A stretch of DNA of 64,000 nt from Annulohypoxylon bovei var. microspora (Eukaryota > Ascomycota > Sordariomycetes > Xylariales > Hypoxylaceae), in assembly GCA_022836615.1 (NCBI GenBank), contig MU405238.1:62001-126000 (forward strand), in the 5' to 3' direction. Below the pieces are notes generated by a model. It was not told the DNA's origin. It ran no database searches and saw nothing but the letters and a program-made list of their open reading frames with translations. Shown piece by piece: positions 24,514 to 37,072 of the stretch. Position 1 is the first letter of the stretch. Every line of letters begins with the position of its first letter. The position numbers and the translations under genes were made by a program.

Positions 24514-27319
24514 TTACCTTTGTTGGAATAAGCTACCCTCCCTCGCCGTCTGGGTCCTCGATTGCCGGACGTCGCCTTCCAATCCGAAACCGTAACGCAC
24601 ATCCCCACCGTCCAATGCTACTCTTTCGTTGTATCCCGTATGCTCCTGCAAGACGCCGAGGCCGCTAGCTCGATGGACAATCCCGTAACCTACCTTAAGA
24701 CTTTTCACATCTTGTGGCAGGTCGCCTCTATCATCCTCTCCTATCCACCCCAGCTTTTCTAGCGCTGGTCCACGCGTCGCCGCCACGATACTCGAAAAGC
24801 GGGTGCTGCGCAGCACCCACTCGTTCTCTAATATCGCTAGCGTGCCCAGTACTATCCCCACGATAGCTAATAAGATGGTAAGACTGTACACGATCCACAG
24901 GTCTCGCTCGTGATAGTCGTACACGTTCTCTAACCGAGACCTCATACACGGATATCTGGTTGATTCGTTTCCCGCGACGTTCCCGGAGCTCACGCCTGGC
25001 CTGGCCGCCCACACGACGCTCAAGAACTGCTGGTCGGAAAACATCGACAATATCATGTCCTCGTATAGCGTCGGTATCAGCTCCATGAGGTTTGAGGACG
25101 GAAAGCTGTATTGTGTCTGGTTCAGCAGCGTCGTTTGGTCCGCCTTTGTGTTTTCTATCGGGGTATTAACTTGCTGTGAATCGATCGTGCCCTCTAAAAA
25201 GCCCCGCAGCTGCGAGCCTATCGTATGGTACGCCGCCATTCGTCGATAACGGCGAACGTCTCTCGGATATACATAATTGCTCTTCGGGTGCGCTGTAGTG
25301 TTGTCGTTCGTGTCGTCGTCCGCATCCTCGCCTTGGTCCCAGGTCGTTCTGGTGCGTGTCAGTGTTGCCCTAGCTACTTGAGATAATTGTGTACCAAGAT
25401 CCGGACCCCGAATGTGTAAACTCGACCCAGTCGGGTCACGTTTTAATAATCTTATCGAGGGATGAAGGCGTTTCTATTCGGTGGTGTTCACTTACTCCAT
25501 AACACGACGCAGGAACGTGCGCTCAGTCACGTTTGTGAGCTGCTTGCCCCCGGTCAGATTAAATATGACAGTATAATGGGCCTCGTAGTGCTCGCATCCG
25601 ATAACTTTAGGAACGAAGGCACCCATCCATCCCGGAGATGACTTATTGAGAGGGATCGGTTCGTTCGGATTGGAGACAATAGAATAGCCTACCCAGATGA
25701 CCGGCTCTGTGCGAAACGCCCCCAAAGTTTCTGGAAACGGGGGTGTAGTAGTCGGAACACCGCCAGACCCGGTCTCTTTCATCTGCTGGGTAGAATAGTC
25801 GCCACCGCTCGTGAAGGCTTTATAGCTATAATTACCTTCGGGGACAAGGAGCGTGGTGTTGAAGCCGTCCGGCGGTTTCTGCTTACCAAGCGGCTTGACC
25901 TCCGAACGAACGCCGCTCGCTAGTTCGGCACACTTGTAAGCAGGTGCCGTAAAATTGATCGTGTAGGAACAGTTCCATCCAGAACCACAGATGTCGATAT
26001 CAGCGCCGGGTTTCCCGATTGGTTGTCCCATAAAGGCCGCCTGAGTTGCAACCCGAATTAAGGGGTTGGTGGAGCCGGTGTAGTAGTCGAACCAGTCTGG
26101 CGAGGTGGTATCTAGGCTTGTCGTGTTCCATAACGATACTGATTTTCCAAATAAGCCGTTGATGATAGTAGGAGTCCTCCATTCCTATCGCTTCGTTAGA
26201 CACTGCTAATATTTACGAAGGGTACTAGTAAGTCACCTCGAGTTCGTCCCGCGTAAAGTTCAGATTTCGGATGCCGGGACATGTTGTATTGTCTACCCGT
26301 AGGGCCAGCCTTACTGTTAAGGTGTTGCTAGTCAATATAATCATGAGAGGCATTAGCCAGATGAATGTCGCCAATATCATGGCGACCTTGGCTCGCTGAT
26401 AGACTTCAACATTGAGCAATGCCGACATATCCTCCGCCGCAGCAAATAGGGAATCCAAAGCCGCCACACTAAGAAACTTGCTCCTCATCGTGATCCATAT
26501 ACGCTGTTTAAATGCGATGACCACGGCTGCTGCGAGCCCAGCTTTAGCAGCGAACGAGAGAAACGTGCCATACCGAAGCATGGTGATCTGGGAATCTGCC
26601 GGCTTCCCGTTCAGGGTTTTATAAAATATATGGTGGCCGATGGCACAAGCTACGCCAAAGAGGAATGACAGATACATGGACCATACCGGCCACCAGCGCC
26701 ACCATTTTCTAATCGGAGAGATCGCAGTCGAGTAAGGGGGTGGTGTTCGCGGGCTCTTCCACGCTGCTGTGCTGGGTGTGTTTAGGAGATATGCGCGAGA
26801 GCTTGTGCGGCTATGTTGAAATCGGTCATTAGGAGAGAACATGGTTTGTGAGGACCCGGCAGGAGAATAGTAGTCCATAGGAACATCCTGAAACTGCATT
26901 GGAGCTGGCTTGGGCCGTGGAGCTTTAGACGGTGGATCCGGCAAGGTTTGAAAGCTATCTCCTTTATAGTATGATTGGTATGAGAAATCCGAGGTAAATT
27001 TCGGCGATGTTGTAATTGACTGAGAACCTAGGTCGTCCTCTCCAGGCCAATCCCCTGCCGGAGTCGGCACCGAGGGGCTGGATGGCCCATTTGCACCCAT
27101 GATAGGGAGCCATTGTCGCGGTTCAGATGATACAGAGACAGGGCGAGTGGAACCAAATGTGCTCTCGGTCTGAGATCTGGAGTTAAGAGAGACACCATCA
27201 CTAAAAATTCTGCGATGTGTCTTCGATGCTGATGACGAGGCGAGCTTCCCTGCCAGTGATCGCTGGCTCTGCTGAGGATGTGTTGTAGATTGACTAGTCG
27301 AATCGCCTGGGTCAGCCAT
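24514..27319 (-). CDS. DUF3176 multi-pass membrane protein
   Basis: Three exons on the minus strand: 27319-26237, 26184-25496, 25369-24514, with introns of 52 and 126 bp, giving 875 residues. The start is taken as MADPGDST; an in-frame upstream codon at 27391 would add 24 residues with no obvious role. Residues 1-~200 are disordered and Ser/Pro-rich. Then KWWRWWPVWSMYLSFLFGV begins the membrane part, with segments at LSFAAKAGLAAAVVIAF and VAMILATFIWLMPLMIIL. A large, probably extracellular region with several N-glycosylation sequons and Cys follows (NGLFGKSVSLWN, CGSGWNCSYTINFT). A last membrane helix (IVYSLTILLAIVGIVLGTLAIL) precedes a short cytosolic tail. This is the standard layout of the DUF3176 family, abundant in filamentous ascomycetes and of unknown function. 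The first donor is non-standard (GTGACT), so that junction is the least certain. Confidence 0.85.
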
Positions 27320-29900
27320 GTCAAGGTATGTACGTTTGTGAGAACGGTGAAATATATCAAGCTTCCATTGAGCTCTTAGTCCGAAGAGCAAGGTGGCAGC
27401 TAGATAGAACCATCTACCACTTAGGTACCACAGTCAGGCTATGGAAAAGCAATGACATGTGTATGACCGAAAGATCTCATTAGATTAGAACCCAGAACAC
27501 GGGCTAACCCCACAAGGAGCCCGGCTGTATAATAGTAGGACGCTGAACTATTTATGAACTCGGCAGAGAGAATAATTAACGGTTAGATAGTATGGGGCAG
27601 ACTAACAAGGACGATGGCCACTTTTTATTGGGAAGTCGGTTGCTTAAAAGAAAGAGTCCTTGACCAACGTCCCATGACAACTGTTCTGCCGTGTCTGTAC
27701 CCCCTTCAGAAGAATTACACGGCAGTTCATCCCGAGCGGAGAAATCTTGCACCTTGTCCTATGGACCATAAGTGCAAGGCCGGCGAGGCGACATATCAGC
27801 CCTTGCTGACGATGAGCAAATATGTCGCGCCGCCCTAGCCAGTCTACGATGAACTCGGCCCTCGAGCTGCCAATAAGACCGTCTCGGCAACGGTCAACTC
27901 AAGTGCCAAGTAAGAAAGTTTCTAAATTCTCACGGAGGCTTCTAGCTACTGATCGCCCGTAATCATAATTTGGTGCGGCTGAGAAGGAAGATAGGTTTCT
28001 CTTTTCGGCACTCGTCGATCCCGGCTAACGGATATCACGAAACCTTCACATTCACTGAAAACCCCAACCAACATGGCAGCCATGGTCATAGCTAGCACGA
28101 GATAAACTAACCCTCATGCTCGTATAAATAAATGTAAATGTAAGATACATAAAAGCCACTCAATACCTAGGTAGAGAGGCACTTAAGTAGGCACCTAGAG
28201 GTATATAATGTGTGTACGACAAGTGAAACATGATTGGAAATACTTTAAGAGGCTAAGACTCGGTATTTTCCAATGCTTAAGATACTGGTCTCATCTATTA
28301 CATAGGTAGGAAGCCTACATACCTACCTAGATATCTACCTACATAGGTAGGTATATTATAAACGTATGATTAATTTTATAGTTAAAGGCTCCTTTTCCAT
28401 AATGCACTCATCATTACTCGCGAGCAATCCAGATGGGTTCTCGTAATCGCTTCTTAACCAACAAGATATAAAAAGCATTACCTCACTGATGATGCGGCTT
28501 TCTTGGCTTTGTGATACGACAGGACTATTTACGCCTTATGGGGATCTGAGGGACAGAATCTGTTGCCGGTCTCGCCAGACTAGTGGCTCTGTGTACCGCA
28601 TCAGAAGATACACCATGATTTCGTAATAGATACGGCGTAATGAGAACACGCGGCCTAACAATCACATACCATAGAACGTGCTGCAGTGATTTTGGCGATT
28701 CCGGATACTTCCATTCCGCCTGGTCTGGTTTGAAGAGCGTATCTACCTTGGTAGGGAGGTATGCAATGCAATTGGATATCCTCATTGCTATAAGAAGTAC
28801 TTTCTTGAGGGTAGAGCAGTCAGGTAGGCCACATATAGGTAGAATCTTCCTTTGAAGAAAGACATCTAAGTAGCTGCCCATGAGGCTTATGGCGTTTTGT
28901 CGCCCGCCAAAAGATCTGCACTTGCTAGCTGTGATATCAGGTCAATGTCAAAAAGAAAGACGTGAGTACCCACGTAAGTAGGTACATTGGCTTTTAACGA
29001 AAAGGGAAATGTCTACACGGATATCTACTTACGTTTATAGGTACTAGCTAGTGCTAGTATGTTACTTGAACGGAATGGCAAACTAGAAACGAGGGGGGAA
29101 GAAGTACATACTTTATCACCAAGTCTTTTACCAAGAAGCATTACCTAACTATGTAATGGTTAGCCGACGAATGCTAGTGAAGGCTGTCCAGCTAGATTTG
29201 TGTTTGCGCCTTAGCCTTAGCCTTTCTAGCCACGCAAAGTTCTATTCTTACATGACCTTCGATCTCAACTTCGGACGCTTATTTCAGCTCCTATTAATAG
29301 CCCCTATCTCCTGAAGTGGGTGGTAGTAGATTTGAAGAACACCTTTTGAATTTGGTCGGATATCATTGCCATCGCTCTAAACTTTCTATAGCGAATTCTC
29401 AAAAAGCAGCCGCCACCTCAAATGGGTACCGAGTCTACTGTATAGGGAATGGCCAAGTACTTCCATGTTGTGTAGAACCTATTTCGCTTCCGGTTGCGCT
29501 TGACTACATCGACTTATAGCTTGATGTGAACCAGCTTAGCTTGGTGCTCGTAAGATACCGGTCTGGCATCTATGTACGACCTAGAAACCAACTCGTCTAT
29601 GCGGAGTCGTAGGTAGCGCATCGGTTTATTCGATGCTTTCCGGAGCTCACGTCAGCACCTTCGCTCGCTGGTCTTGTCAGCTAAGGAGTAGTATTATCCT
29701 ATCACCAAACATACAGTAGGCCCGGAACTCCCCACCCCTAAGGCGCGAATGGTAATACATCCATTGGGCGACGAGGCTACAATTGTGATATGTAAATATA
29801 ATGTTGGCCGGCGATGCGTAGGTAGGCTGGAAGTGCGCCATGAAGCCTGTTGGAATGACGGATATCCTACCATAGAACAGAGATCGCCATCTATCATATA
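27320..29900. other. Intergenic region; no supported gene
   Basis: 2.6 kb, AT-rich. It contains a palindromic cluster of ACCTAGGT-type words at 28301-28352. Short frames at 27614-27838 (+) and 28525-28881 (-) show no recognisable domain or splice continuity. Confidence 0.5.
28301..28352. repeat. ACCT/AGGT palindromic cluster
   Basis: Alternating TAGGTAGG and CCTACCTA words within about 50 bp, able to fold into a hairpin. It is one of the densest examples of a motif seen between almost all genes in the window. Confidence 0.7.
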
Positions 29901-30794
29901 TCATCTTTGTCGAATATTCTTGGGCTTTCGCTTCTTGAAGATGATAGCTGGAGTCTCGTCCTCTATGTTGTCTTCGTGCTTAACCAAAGCTCCTTCAATT
30001 TGTCTAGCAGATGTTGATTTGATATCTGATAGCGATATATCCTCACCCGTCTCCTTTTTTATGATTGACGACGGATCTTCTTTCTTGAGACTTGGTAGAT
30101 CCTCCTCTTTCTTGGGTGCCAGTTCTGTTTTCTCTTCTGCCTTGGGCGGCTTCGTTAGGGTTCCGTTGAGGAGCGCATCTAATTCTGCGTCGTTCTCGGG
30201 GGCATGTTTCGTGTCGCGACCCCATTTCTTGGGTTTCTTAAATAGTCCCTTTATCGCATTCTCCTCCTCGTTCTCTTCTTCCTCGGGCTTCGGTCGCTTT
30301 CGCACACCAGATGCGATGGCTTCGACATTGGCTGGTTTGGCATCTGGGCCGTCTGCTGTCGATGTGTCTTTGATGATTCTCGTGTTGGTTACTGTCCATT
30401 CGCTAGCCATGGCCATATCTCCTCTCAGCTCGGTGGGGACGTCGATACCCATATCTGCGAGCTGCTCCCATTGTTTTTGTCGCTGAGAACCGGTGGCCCG
30501 CGTTTGCGACGGAGCCGGTATGTTACCACCGGCGGAGTCTTTGCTGATGCTCGCGACATTATCGGTAGATGCGGAGCTGACAATACCGTTTAATCTTTCG
30601 ACCTCGCGTTTTGCGCGGTCCTTCTCCCGTTGATCTTGTTCATGATTACGGTGTAGATCTCGTAGGAAGCGCTTCAGGGAGCCTTGGTGCTTAGCAGTGG
30701 CTTCGTGGTTCTGTCGCTCGAGTTTGGTGTCGCGCACGTAGGTGCTGCAATGCTTACACCAATACTTGGGAGTTGATTTCCAGTATTCCGACAT
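29901..30794 (-). CDS. WBP4/FBP21-like U1-type zinc-finger pre-mRNA splicing protein
   Basis: Single-exon gene of 297 residues, starting at MSEYWKSTPKYWCKHCSTYV. The N-terminal matrin/U1-type C2H2 finger is clear: C-x2-C followed by H-x5-H (NHEATAKHQG), about residues 10-40. It is preceded by the YWKSxPKxxC opening typical of WW-domain-binding protein 4. A basic, probably helical stretch follows (KRFLRDLHRNHEQDQREKDR), then a disordered acidic/basic C-terminus with KKPKKWG and ending IIFKKRKPKNIRQR. Animal WBP4 is a spliceosomal protein with WW domains; no WW domain is visible here, as expected for a shorter fungal form. A nuclear, splicing-associated role is inferred from the family. Confidence 0.85.
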   Translation of the reverse strand: MSEYWKSTPKYWCKHCSTYVRDTKLERQNHEATAKHQGSLKRFLRDLHRNHEQDQREKDRAKREVERLNGIVSSASTDNVASISKDSAGGNIPAPSQTRATGSQRQKQWEQLADMGIDVPTELRGDMAMASEWTVTNTRIIKDTSTADGPDAKPANVEAIASGVRKRPKPEEEENEEENAIKGLFKKPKKWGRDTKHAPENDAELDALLNGTLTKPPKAEEKTELAPKKEEDLPSLKKEDPSSIIKKETGEDISLSDIKSTSARQIEGALVKHEDNIEDETPAIIFKKRKPKNIRQR

Positions 30795-31458
30795 TATGAA
30801 CGATTCGATAGGTGTAGATGAAGAAAGTTGGATTATGATGAGAAGATGGATGCAATTAACTAAAATGACTAAAATTAAAGTATCTACTGTACCCAGGTAG
30901 GCATCGCGTCATCTTGTTTAGTGGGGCAGGCATGAATGCCGGGGACTCGACTGGTATCGAACCTTGAACTCTTTTCCTACATAGGTCGGTACGTACCCAA
31001 TGTAATCTCTTACAACTACCAACTCTAAGAGGCTATATTCATCAATTTCGAAGAAAGAATACAGCGACGACGCCCCGTCATCCCGTAGCCTAGAAATCCG
31101 AAGCATCGATTTTTAAAGATTGTAGGCTACTGGGTATATCAAGCCACCTCCCTACATAGTAGGTAGGTAGGGAGGTAAGTTACCACACAACGAAGTACCT
31201 AGCTTTAGAAAGATTATATTCGTATGAACTGGAGTATTTTGCATTATTTCCCAACTCCTGCTATGCTTTCTTTAGCGATTATCAAGTTGCTTCTCATTTC
31301 CATTGCAAAGCCATTTCACGCATTAAATCCATCTCGTCGTGGTACCAACATTAACCCCCTTTCCCCTTCCCCCTTCCCGAACCATTACCCGCCACTTTCA
31401 ACTTATTACTTTCGAGTCCTCCTTGATGAACTTGGCAATGGGGAATGATGAGCTATAT
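30795..31458. other. Intergenic region; no supported gene
   Basis: Promoter side of the WBP4-like gene and 3' side of the wall-protein gene. It contains TAGGTAGGTAGGGAGGTAAG at 31160-31179 and nothing else of note. Confidence 0.5.
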
Positions 31459-32577
31459 TTACAGGTAGAAGAAGGCCACCATAGCCGTGACAACCAGAGC
31501 ACCGACAGATCCCACCGAGACGCGCGAGGATCCGCTCTGGGGTGGTGCTGAAGTTGCTGCCGGTGGAGCGGTGGCACTTGCGGAAGATGGGCTGGCTGAA
31601 GCGCTAGCACTAGCACTGGCACTGGCACTGGCGCTGGCGCTGGCGCTGGATACGGCTGCGCTGCTGCTCGGTGCCGGTGCTGAAGGCGATGATGCTGACG
31701 GAGCAGAAGACGCGGATGAACCCGCAGTCGGCGTGGCCGAGGGAGCCGACGCGCTTCCAGGAGGAGTTACTTGAATTTGTCCATCCGTATACTCGCTCAC
31801 GGGCACGTACGTGCTGGTTGCGCTAGCTGTCACCGACGCGCAGGGCGTAGTTCCTTGTTGAACCTGACCGTCGCTGATCTGGCAGATGGGAACGGGGACT
31901 ACGGTGGTAACGACCTGCGGCTGACCGTCTGGTAAAGCGGTGACTATAGTAGTTTGAACGACGGTCGTGCCGACAATCTGGCCGTCGGGAATCTGCGAAG
32001 CCGGATCGTCCGTGCCGCACGGTACAGCGATGATCGATACAGGCGAGCACTGAGCGGCCCAGTTACGGTCGTAAAGGTTGTAGAAATCACCCGATAGGCA
32101 TCGGTAGAAGGTCTTGTTGCCACCGAGTGCGAGGATGTTGTTCTCGCAAAGAGAGAATCCGCTGGTGTACAGGGCACCGGCTTGGGCGGGAGCATCGAAT
32201 TGGAATTGGTAGTTGGACGCGATATAGCCGGTTCGGTCCTTGGCATCAGAGATATCGCCATCCTTGAGCGTTGATACCAGCACGCCGTCGCTACCGCACT
32301 CAGCACGCTTCTGCGACGAATGTTAGCAGTCTGTCAGGTACTCGGAATCCTAGTCGGAGTAGTCGGCTCCCATTCCGGAACTGTCTGGCCGTACCTCTGG
32401 TCGAGAAAGGCTTCGCTTCTCGGTGACTTCGGCGACGGTGATCTCGAACTTGCCGTCGAAGCTGCCAGTGCAGCCTGCCGGCGCAGCGGCGGTCGGAGTC
32501 AGTTTGTCGGTGACGCCCTGGGGAGCCGCGATGGCAACACCCACAAGGGCGGAGACGAGAGCGAACGTATATTGCAT
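31459..32577 (-). CDS. PIR-type covalently linked cell-wall protein with GPI-anchor signal
   Basis: Two exons, 32577-32395 and 32310-31459, with an 84 bp intron in phase 0; 344 residues. The start MQYTFALVSALVGVAIAAPQG is a signal peptide. KR dipeptides (EKRSLS, KRAECG) are possible Kex2 sites. The next ~100 residues match the Cys domain of yeast Pir/Cis3 proteins (TLKDGDISDA, NYQFQFDAPAQAGALY, CLSGDFYNLYDRNW), including the C-x16-C spacing at its end. Three PIR-like words follow (SQIPDGQIV, CQISDGQVQ, SEYTDGQIQ). Then comes a Ser/Ala-rich spacer with an (SA)n run, and a hydrophobic C-terminus (VGSVGALVVTAMVAFFYL) of the GPI-anchor type. The order, Cys domain before PIR repeats plus a GPI tail, is the reverse of yeast Pir proteins. 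Role: structural mannoprotein linked to wall beta-glucan (family knowledge). Confidence 0.9.
31597..31655 (-). repeat. Coding (Ser-Ala)n repeat
   Basis: Plus-strand GCACTGGCACTGGCGCTGGC-type hexamers encode about ten Ser-Ala pairs on the minus strand inside the wall-protein gene, probably an O-mannosylated spacer. Length is likely to vary between isolates. Confidence 0.75.
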
Positions 32578-35500
32578 GTTGTCGATGCGGGTGGGTTTGT
32601 TCTTAAGCGATCGGCACTGTACGTCGACAGTGGGTTGGAAGAAAAGGTTGGATATTGTACAGACGGTTTGAGTAGCGAATGACTTTTGCCTCCGATGTCT
32701 CACTTTTTGCCTCTTGCCTCTCACCCTACTCTTATTGCGAGACTGGTGTAAAATAGTAAAGGGATGGGAAGGAAAGGAGAAGAGGGAAAAAGATCAGAGG
32801 GTTGGGAAAGGCGACCTTTATTCCAGTTTTATATGACTGCGTTGCTATTCATCAAAGCTTGGATTCCTAGGATGCGTATGCCGAGCCTTGATTCGCTGAT
32901 CTGTGCCTTACGTGCCTTCACATACGCACCTACAGTATCGACTAAGGTATCTACCACCACCCTACGTATCCGAAGTCCCATTGTCTTCGACTCACACCTT
33001 ATTAGAGCCAAAACAACCCGCAGGTGTACTGGATGTACTGGATGTATGCAGGAGTCACCCCGGTTCACTCCTCCTGCTTCCTCCAACCAGGATCCGGGAG
33101 GCCTTGAGAGACTGAGGGATCGGCTTTTGTCCCCTGCCCTACACGTAATTCACGGTTGTTGCCAGCCGATCCCCTTACTGTCCTTGGTAGTATTATTGAA
33201 AACAATTATAATTATTATGACTTAATTCGGAGGCAAGAGAATCGGGTTGCAGCTCACATATTCAGCTCCTTTCTAAGGGAGGATGAGCAAAGCGTCTAAC
33301 CAGTTTTGGTATATACCTACCTACCGAAGGTAAGTTCCAAGTACCTATCTCAGCTACCTGTGCTTTGTCACACCTACCTAATACCTTGTATTTGTCCTAT
33401 GTATGTATCCCTTCGATTACGAGTATCATCATTATTTTTTAAGACAGGACCGGCACTACCTGTATGATGTAGTATGATTGAACCTGATAGATTTTGCCTG
33501 AATGGGCTAGGTGTTTGAAGCTTGTGTGCTCTTTGACGATGAAGATTCTTCAATGCCTAGGCCATATTGTTCTGGTCTGTTATTGATACCTAATCATTTC
33601 CTTTGAGGTGCTGATCGCTTTTACTACTTTCCCTACTTTCCCTGCTTTCTCACCAAGCGTCACCTAGCTTAATGATGATCCTCACCATTATCTACTTTAG
33701 CATTTCAAGTACACGTATTTCTGGGTGCCGAGGAGGCCGTATACTATGTGAATCAGGTAACTGATGTGTATATGCATGTGCTCTGTTATCTTTTCCACAA
33801 AGGGGATCGAAAGGATCAACATCGACCAGCTCCGTACCTAGTCAGGGCTCAGTGGGAGTGGAGAAGCTAAAATGACAAGGGCTCGGTGCTCTTATCTTTC
33901 CAGGTCCAGTCAAGATCACACATACATATCGTGGATGGAATATCTCCAGCTATGACCGTATGAACAGGTACATATCACCGGATAATATGGAAGCAATACA
34001 TACATTCTTTGCATGTATGTACTTACCAAGGCGGCTAGGTACGAAGCGTACCTACTCTGGGTTCCCAAGCTATGTATTATGAATGAATGTCAATTTGGTG
34101 GTAGTTATCTAATAGTCACTGGTTTTTTCAGGTTGGTCGCATTTTGTTTAAGATTTCAAGCATGCTGTAGAATCGAAGGTGACACCACCAGTACTGCCAT
34201 GAGCCTACACCTGACTGCCGTATCTCACGTTGTGCCACCTTTCAGAACGTACCAGGTGGGGTGCGAGAGCTAGAATTACCGGAGGCGCGTGCAGCAGTGT
34301 TGCAGTAGCTTCATAGTGTTCCCTTTTCAGGCACGAAGCCCTCTCTGGTTCGTCTTCTGTTTTCGCCATATGTTATTTAGATGCGACTAGAGTAATGCAG
34401 CCGTCCTACAGATATCCTAGACGACGGCTGAATTTTCTATTTATCTGAAACATCTGTATCTTAATGGAATCTAGAGACGGCCCGGTGAAAGACAAAAGAT
34501 AACGACCTACCTAGTCCGTCAGTCCGTCTACCTATGTCAGTGCGTATCTCCTCACTTGACATATGTATTCTAGGATTGAAATCAAGCTTAAAACCCCAAG
34601 ACAAGCATCCCAGGCGCCAATCACTATTTCCCGTCCGCGGCGGCAATCGAACGACGGCAACCCAGATCGGAGATGACGTTCCTTACCTAGCGACCCACCG
34701 GCATAAGCGGCGCACTGGCGCATTGGTGGGGAGACAGGGGGGAGTGATCTAAAGCGCCAGGGGGTTGGAGAGATGGAGATACTATGCAGAGAGTTGGCAG
34801 GTTGGGAAGTTCTCGAGTCTGAAGGATGCTCTATGATTTTAGTAGTATTCTTATTGTTTCGTTCTAGATCCTACTCCCTGTTTATCATGCCATACGCATC
34901 CTATGCTGAACAACTAACAACTAACAACGGCATCGACTTGGGGAATTCTGTGTAAGTTTCGATACTCGGCGAAATAATAAAAGTCTGTATTAATGGCCTG
35001 AGAAAATATTCCGGTCTACTCCAACCGACCTCACCGACATACCACGAAGTGAGTTGCGCGTAAATTTCCCTTTTAAAATAGGTACAGATAACCCCCAAAA
35101 CACAGTATCAATTACAAGCGGGGAGGATCAGGGCGGGATTTAGATCCCCTAGTCTGGGGTAAGGCAGTAAAGGAACAGGGGAAGTATAGAGGAGCAGAAG
35201 CCTATAAATCTAGGACAGTGTGTTATTTTCACTGTCCATCATGAGATGACAACCTGGACGCTCAAATGTATCAGGATGCAACCTTACCCCATAAATATAG
35301 CCAGTGAGGCTCGCACAGATAGGTGCAATATTGACTAATGGTAGGGCGGATCTATTTACCTATTGGATAGAGTTCCCATCAAAAAGACTCACTCGCATTG
35401 TCAATAACAAGAACCAAAGAGATATCAACGCACCACGCAGGGGCAATCGTTGCAATGTGGTCTGCAGAATGCACGAATAAACCTCCCCGGCTCGACTCGG

Positions 35501-37072
35501 CAGGGGAAGAGAGTCGTAATACGAGACAACCTTACGAGACGTTGGCTGGCTACCGGTTGGCTGATAGACTGATGGTGTTTACTGCTTCGCCCAAGACTAT
35601 ATTATAGACGAACTTGACTTGACCTAACCTTCTCAGGACAGACAGCTGATGGCTGACAGCTGATACTGCTATATATACATTTATTTCGTCGAAAAGTGCA
35701 AAAGAGGCGGAATCTGAAAATCCCGTCACTTCTGTCTAGTACCTAGCTAAAGGGGCATCTAGGTATGTGGCCGAGAACCATCCATTCAAATTTGAAAATT
35801 CTTCTCATTAAATAACCGCCCACGATTTATATCACCCCGAGCTTTAGCAGCTCGCTTGGACTGGTCGACCAAATTTCGGTTGCTGGCTGATATTACCTAG
35901 TAGTTATGTAAATACTATCATAAGCGACTCACCAATTTTCCATTGTCCCAACCACGTTCCGAGCCCTGTTTCTCCCACTACGCGTTTCATCCCAACATGT
36001 AACTTACCTACGCATAAGACATTCCGAGAAACAGGAGAAATAAGAACGAGACATCTGCAACGGAAACAGCTCATACACGTCAAGATACAGCAGAAGACGA
36101 CGAAATTGGTACTGTTAAAATTAGTCCAAGCGATATTTTCATTGGCTTTCGTCGAGATTGGTGAGACCTTGTCATCTCGTCGTCCTGCGCGCTCGTTCAT
36201 TCAGCGAAAAAACAATTATGCTAAAAGTACTTAGCCATGTACGTAGTAAGGGCCCCATTGGTCTGCAGACAGTCCAAGGGTAGGTAGGATCACAGGTGAC
36301 AGAATACCGTAAAAAGACTGATCTGCGTGGCATCTAGTTGTGTCACATATCCGACTCAGTTATGATTCTTGCAACGAGACTTGGCTGGCTCCGAGGCAGG
36401 GCAGGTAGGATTTGAAACCTCGAAGATAGGAAACTGGCAGGTAACCTATCAACCTCGGGAGCACCGACAACAAATTAATTACCGACTTCCAAGGCCCTTG
36501 ATAGTTGACTTTTATTTTTATTTTATTTTTAACATTAGGTAGGTATAGTTGAGTTATAAAGAAGCTAATACCTAACTACCTACCTAAGTGATTATTCGGT
36601 AGGAACCGGGTCACTCATTCCTAGGGGGTTCCAAGAGACCAGTTCGAAGTCTTCCGAATAGGTAGGTGGCGAGTGTGTTCCAATAACTTCATTTGTCCTC
36701 AACGTCCAATTTGCTCGAGCTTATACTTCCACTATCGTTGGTTTCGTTTCTACCTAACTAAACGTACCTAATACAGCACTAAGAGTAGGTAGGTAGCTAC
36801 CTAGATGTCTAACCTTGAAGCTTTCAACTTATTATGCGACGCTATCATGCACTTTCGTCTACCGTGAAAAGATTTAACTAGCAGAGCCTGGGGCAAAATA
36901 ATCCCGCAATGGGATATTTGGGAATCAACTATTGGGGGAATCATTTATGTACAAATCCGATGACTACCGTGGCTCCTGTTCTTCGTGGACTCATACGACT
37001 CATCTAATCATACCCGTTGCCGTAATGTCCTTTTCCTAGTCGCCATGAAACTACCATATCAAATCCAAAATC
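32578..37072. other. Gene-poor 4.5 kb region
   Basis: The longest stretch without a supportable gene. It is mostly AT-rich, with many ACCTACCTA/TAGGTAGG words (33.31, 36.54-36.60, 36.66, 36.79-36.80 kb) and only short open frames with no recognisable content. A GC-rich patch at 34.62-34.74 kb and a tRNA-resembling patch at 36.40-36.47 kb were checked and not accepted as genes. It could carry long UTRs, a non-coding RNA or decayed repeats; nothing in the sequence decides. Confidence 0.5.

Noticed and set aside
27614..28881. Short ORFs at 27614-27838 (+) and 28525-28881 (-)
   Set aside because: No domain, no codon bias, no splice continuity; typical of random open frames in spacers.
34630..34740. 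GC-rich patch with GTTCGATT resembling a tRNA T-loop
   Set aside because: No consistent cloverleaf; overlapping open frames have no recognisable content.
36400..36475. tRNA-resembling patch on the minus strand (AGGTTGATAGG ... GGTTTCAAATCC)
   Set aside because: A- and B-box-like words are present, but stems do not pair and the T-loop has an extra base; at best a decayed relic.
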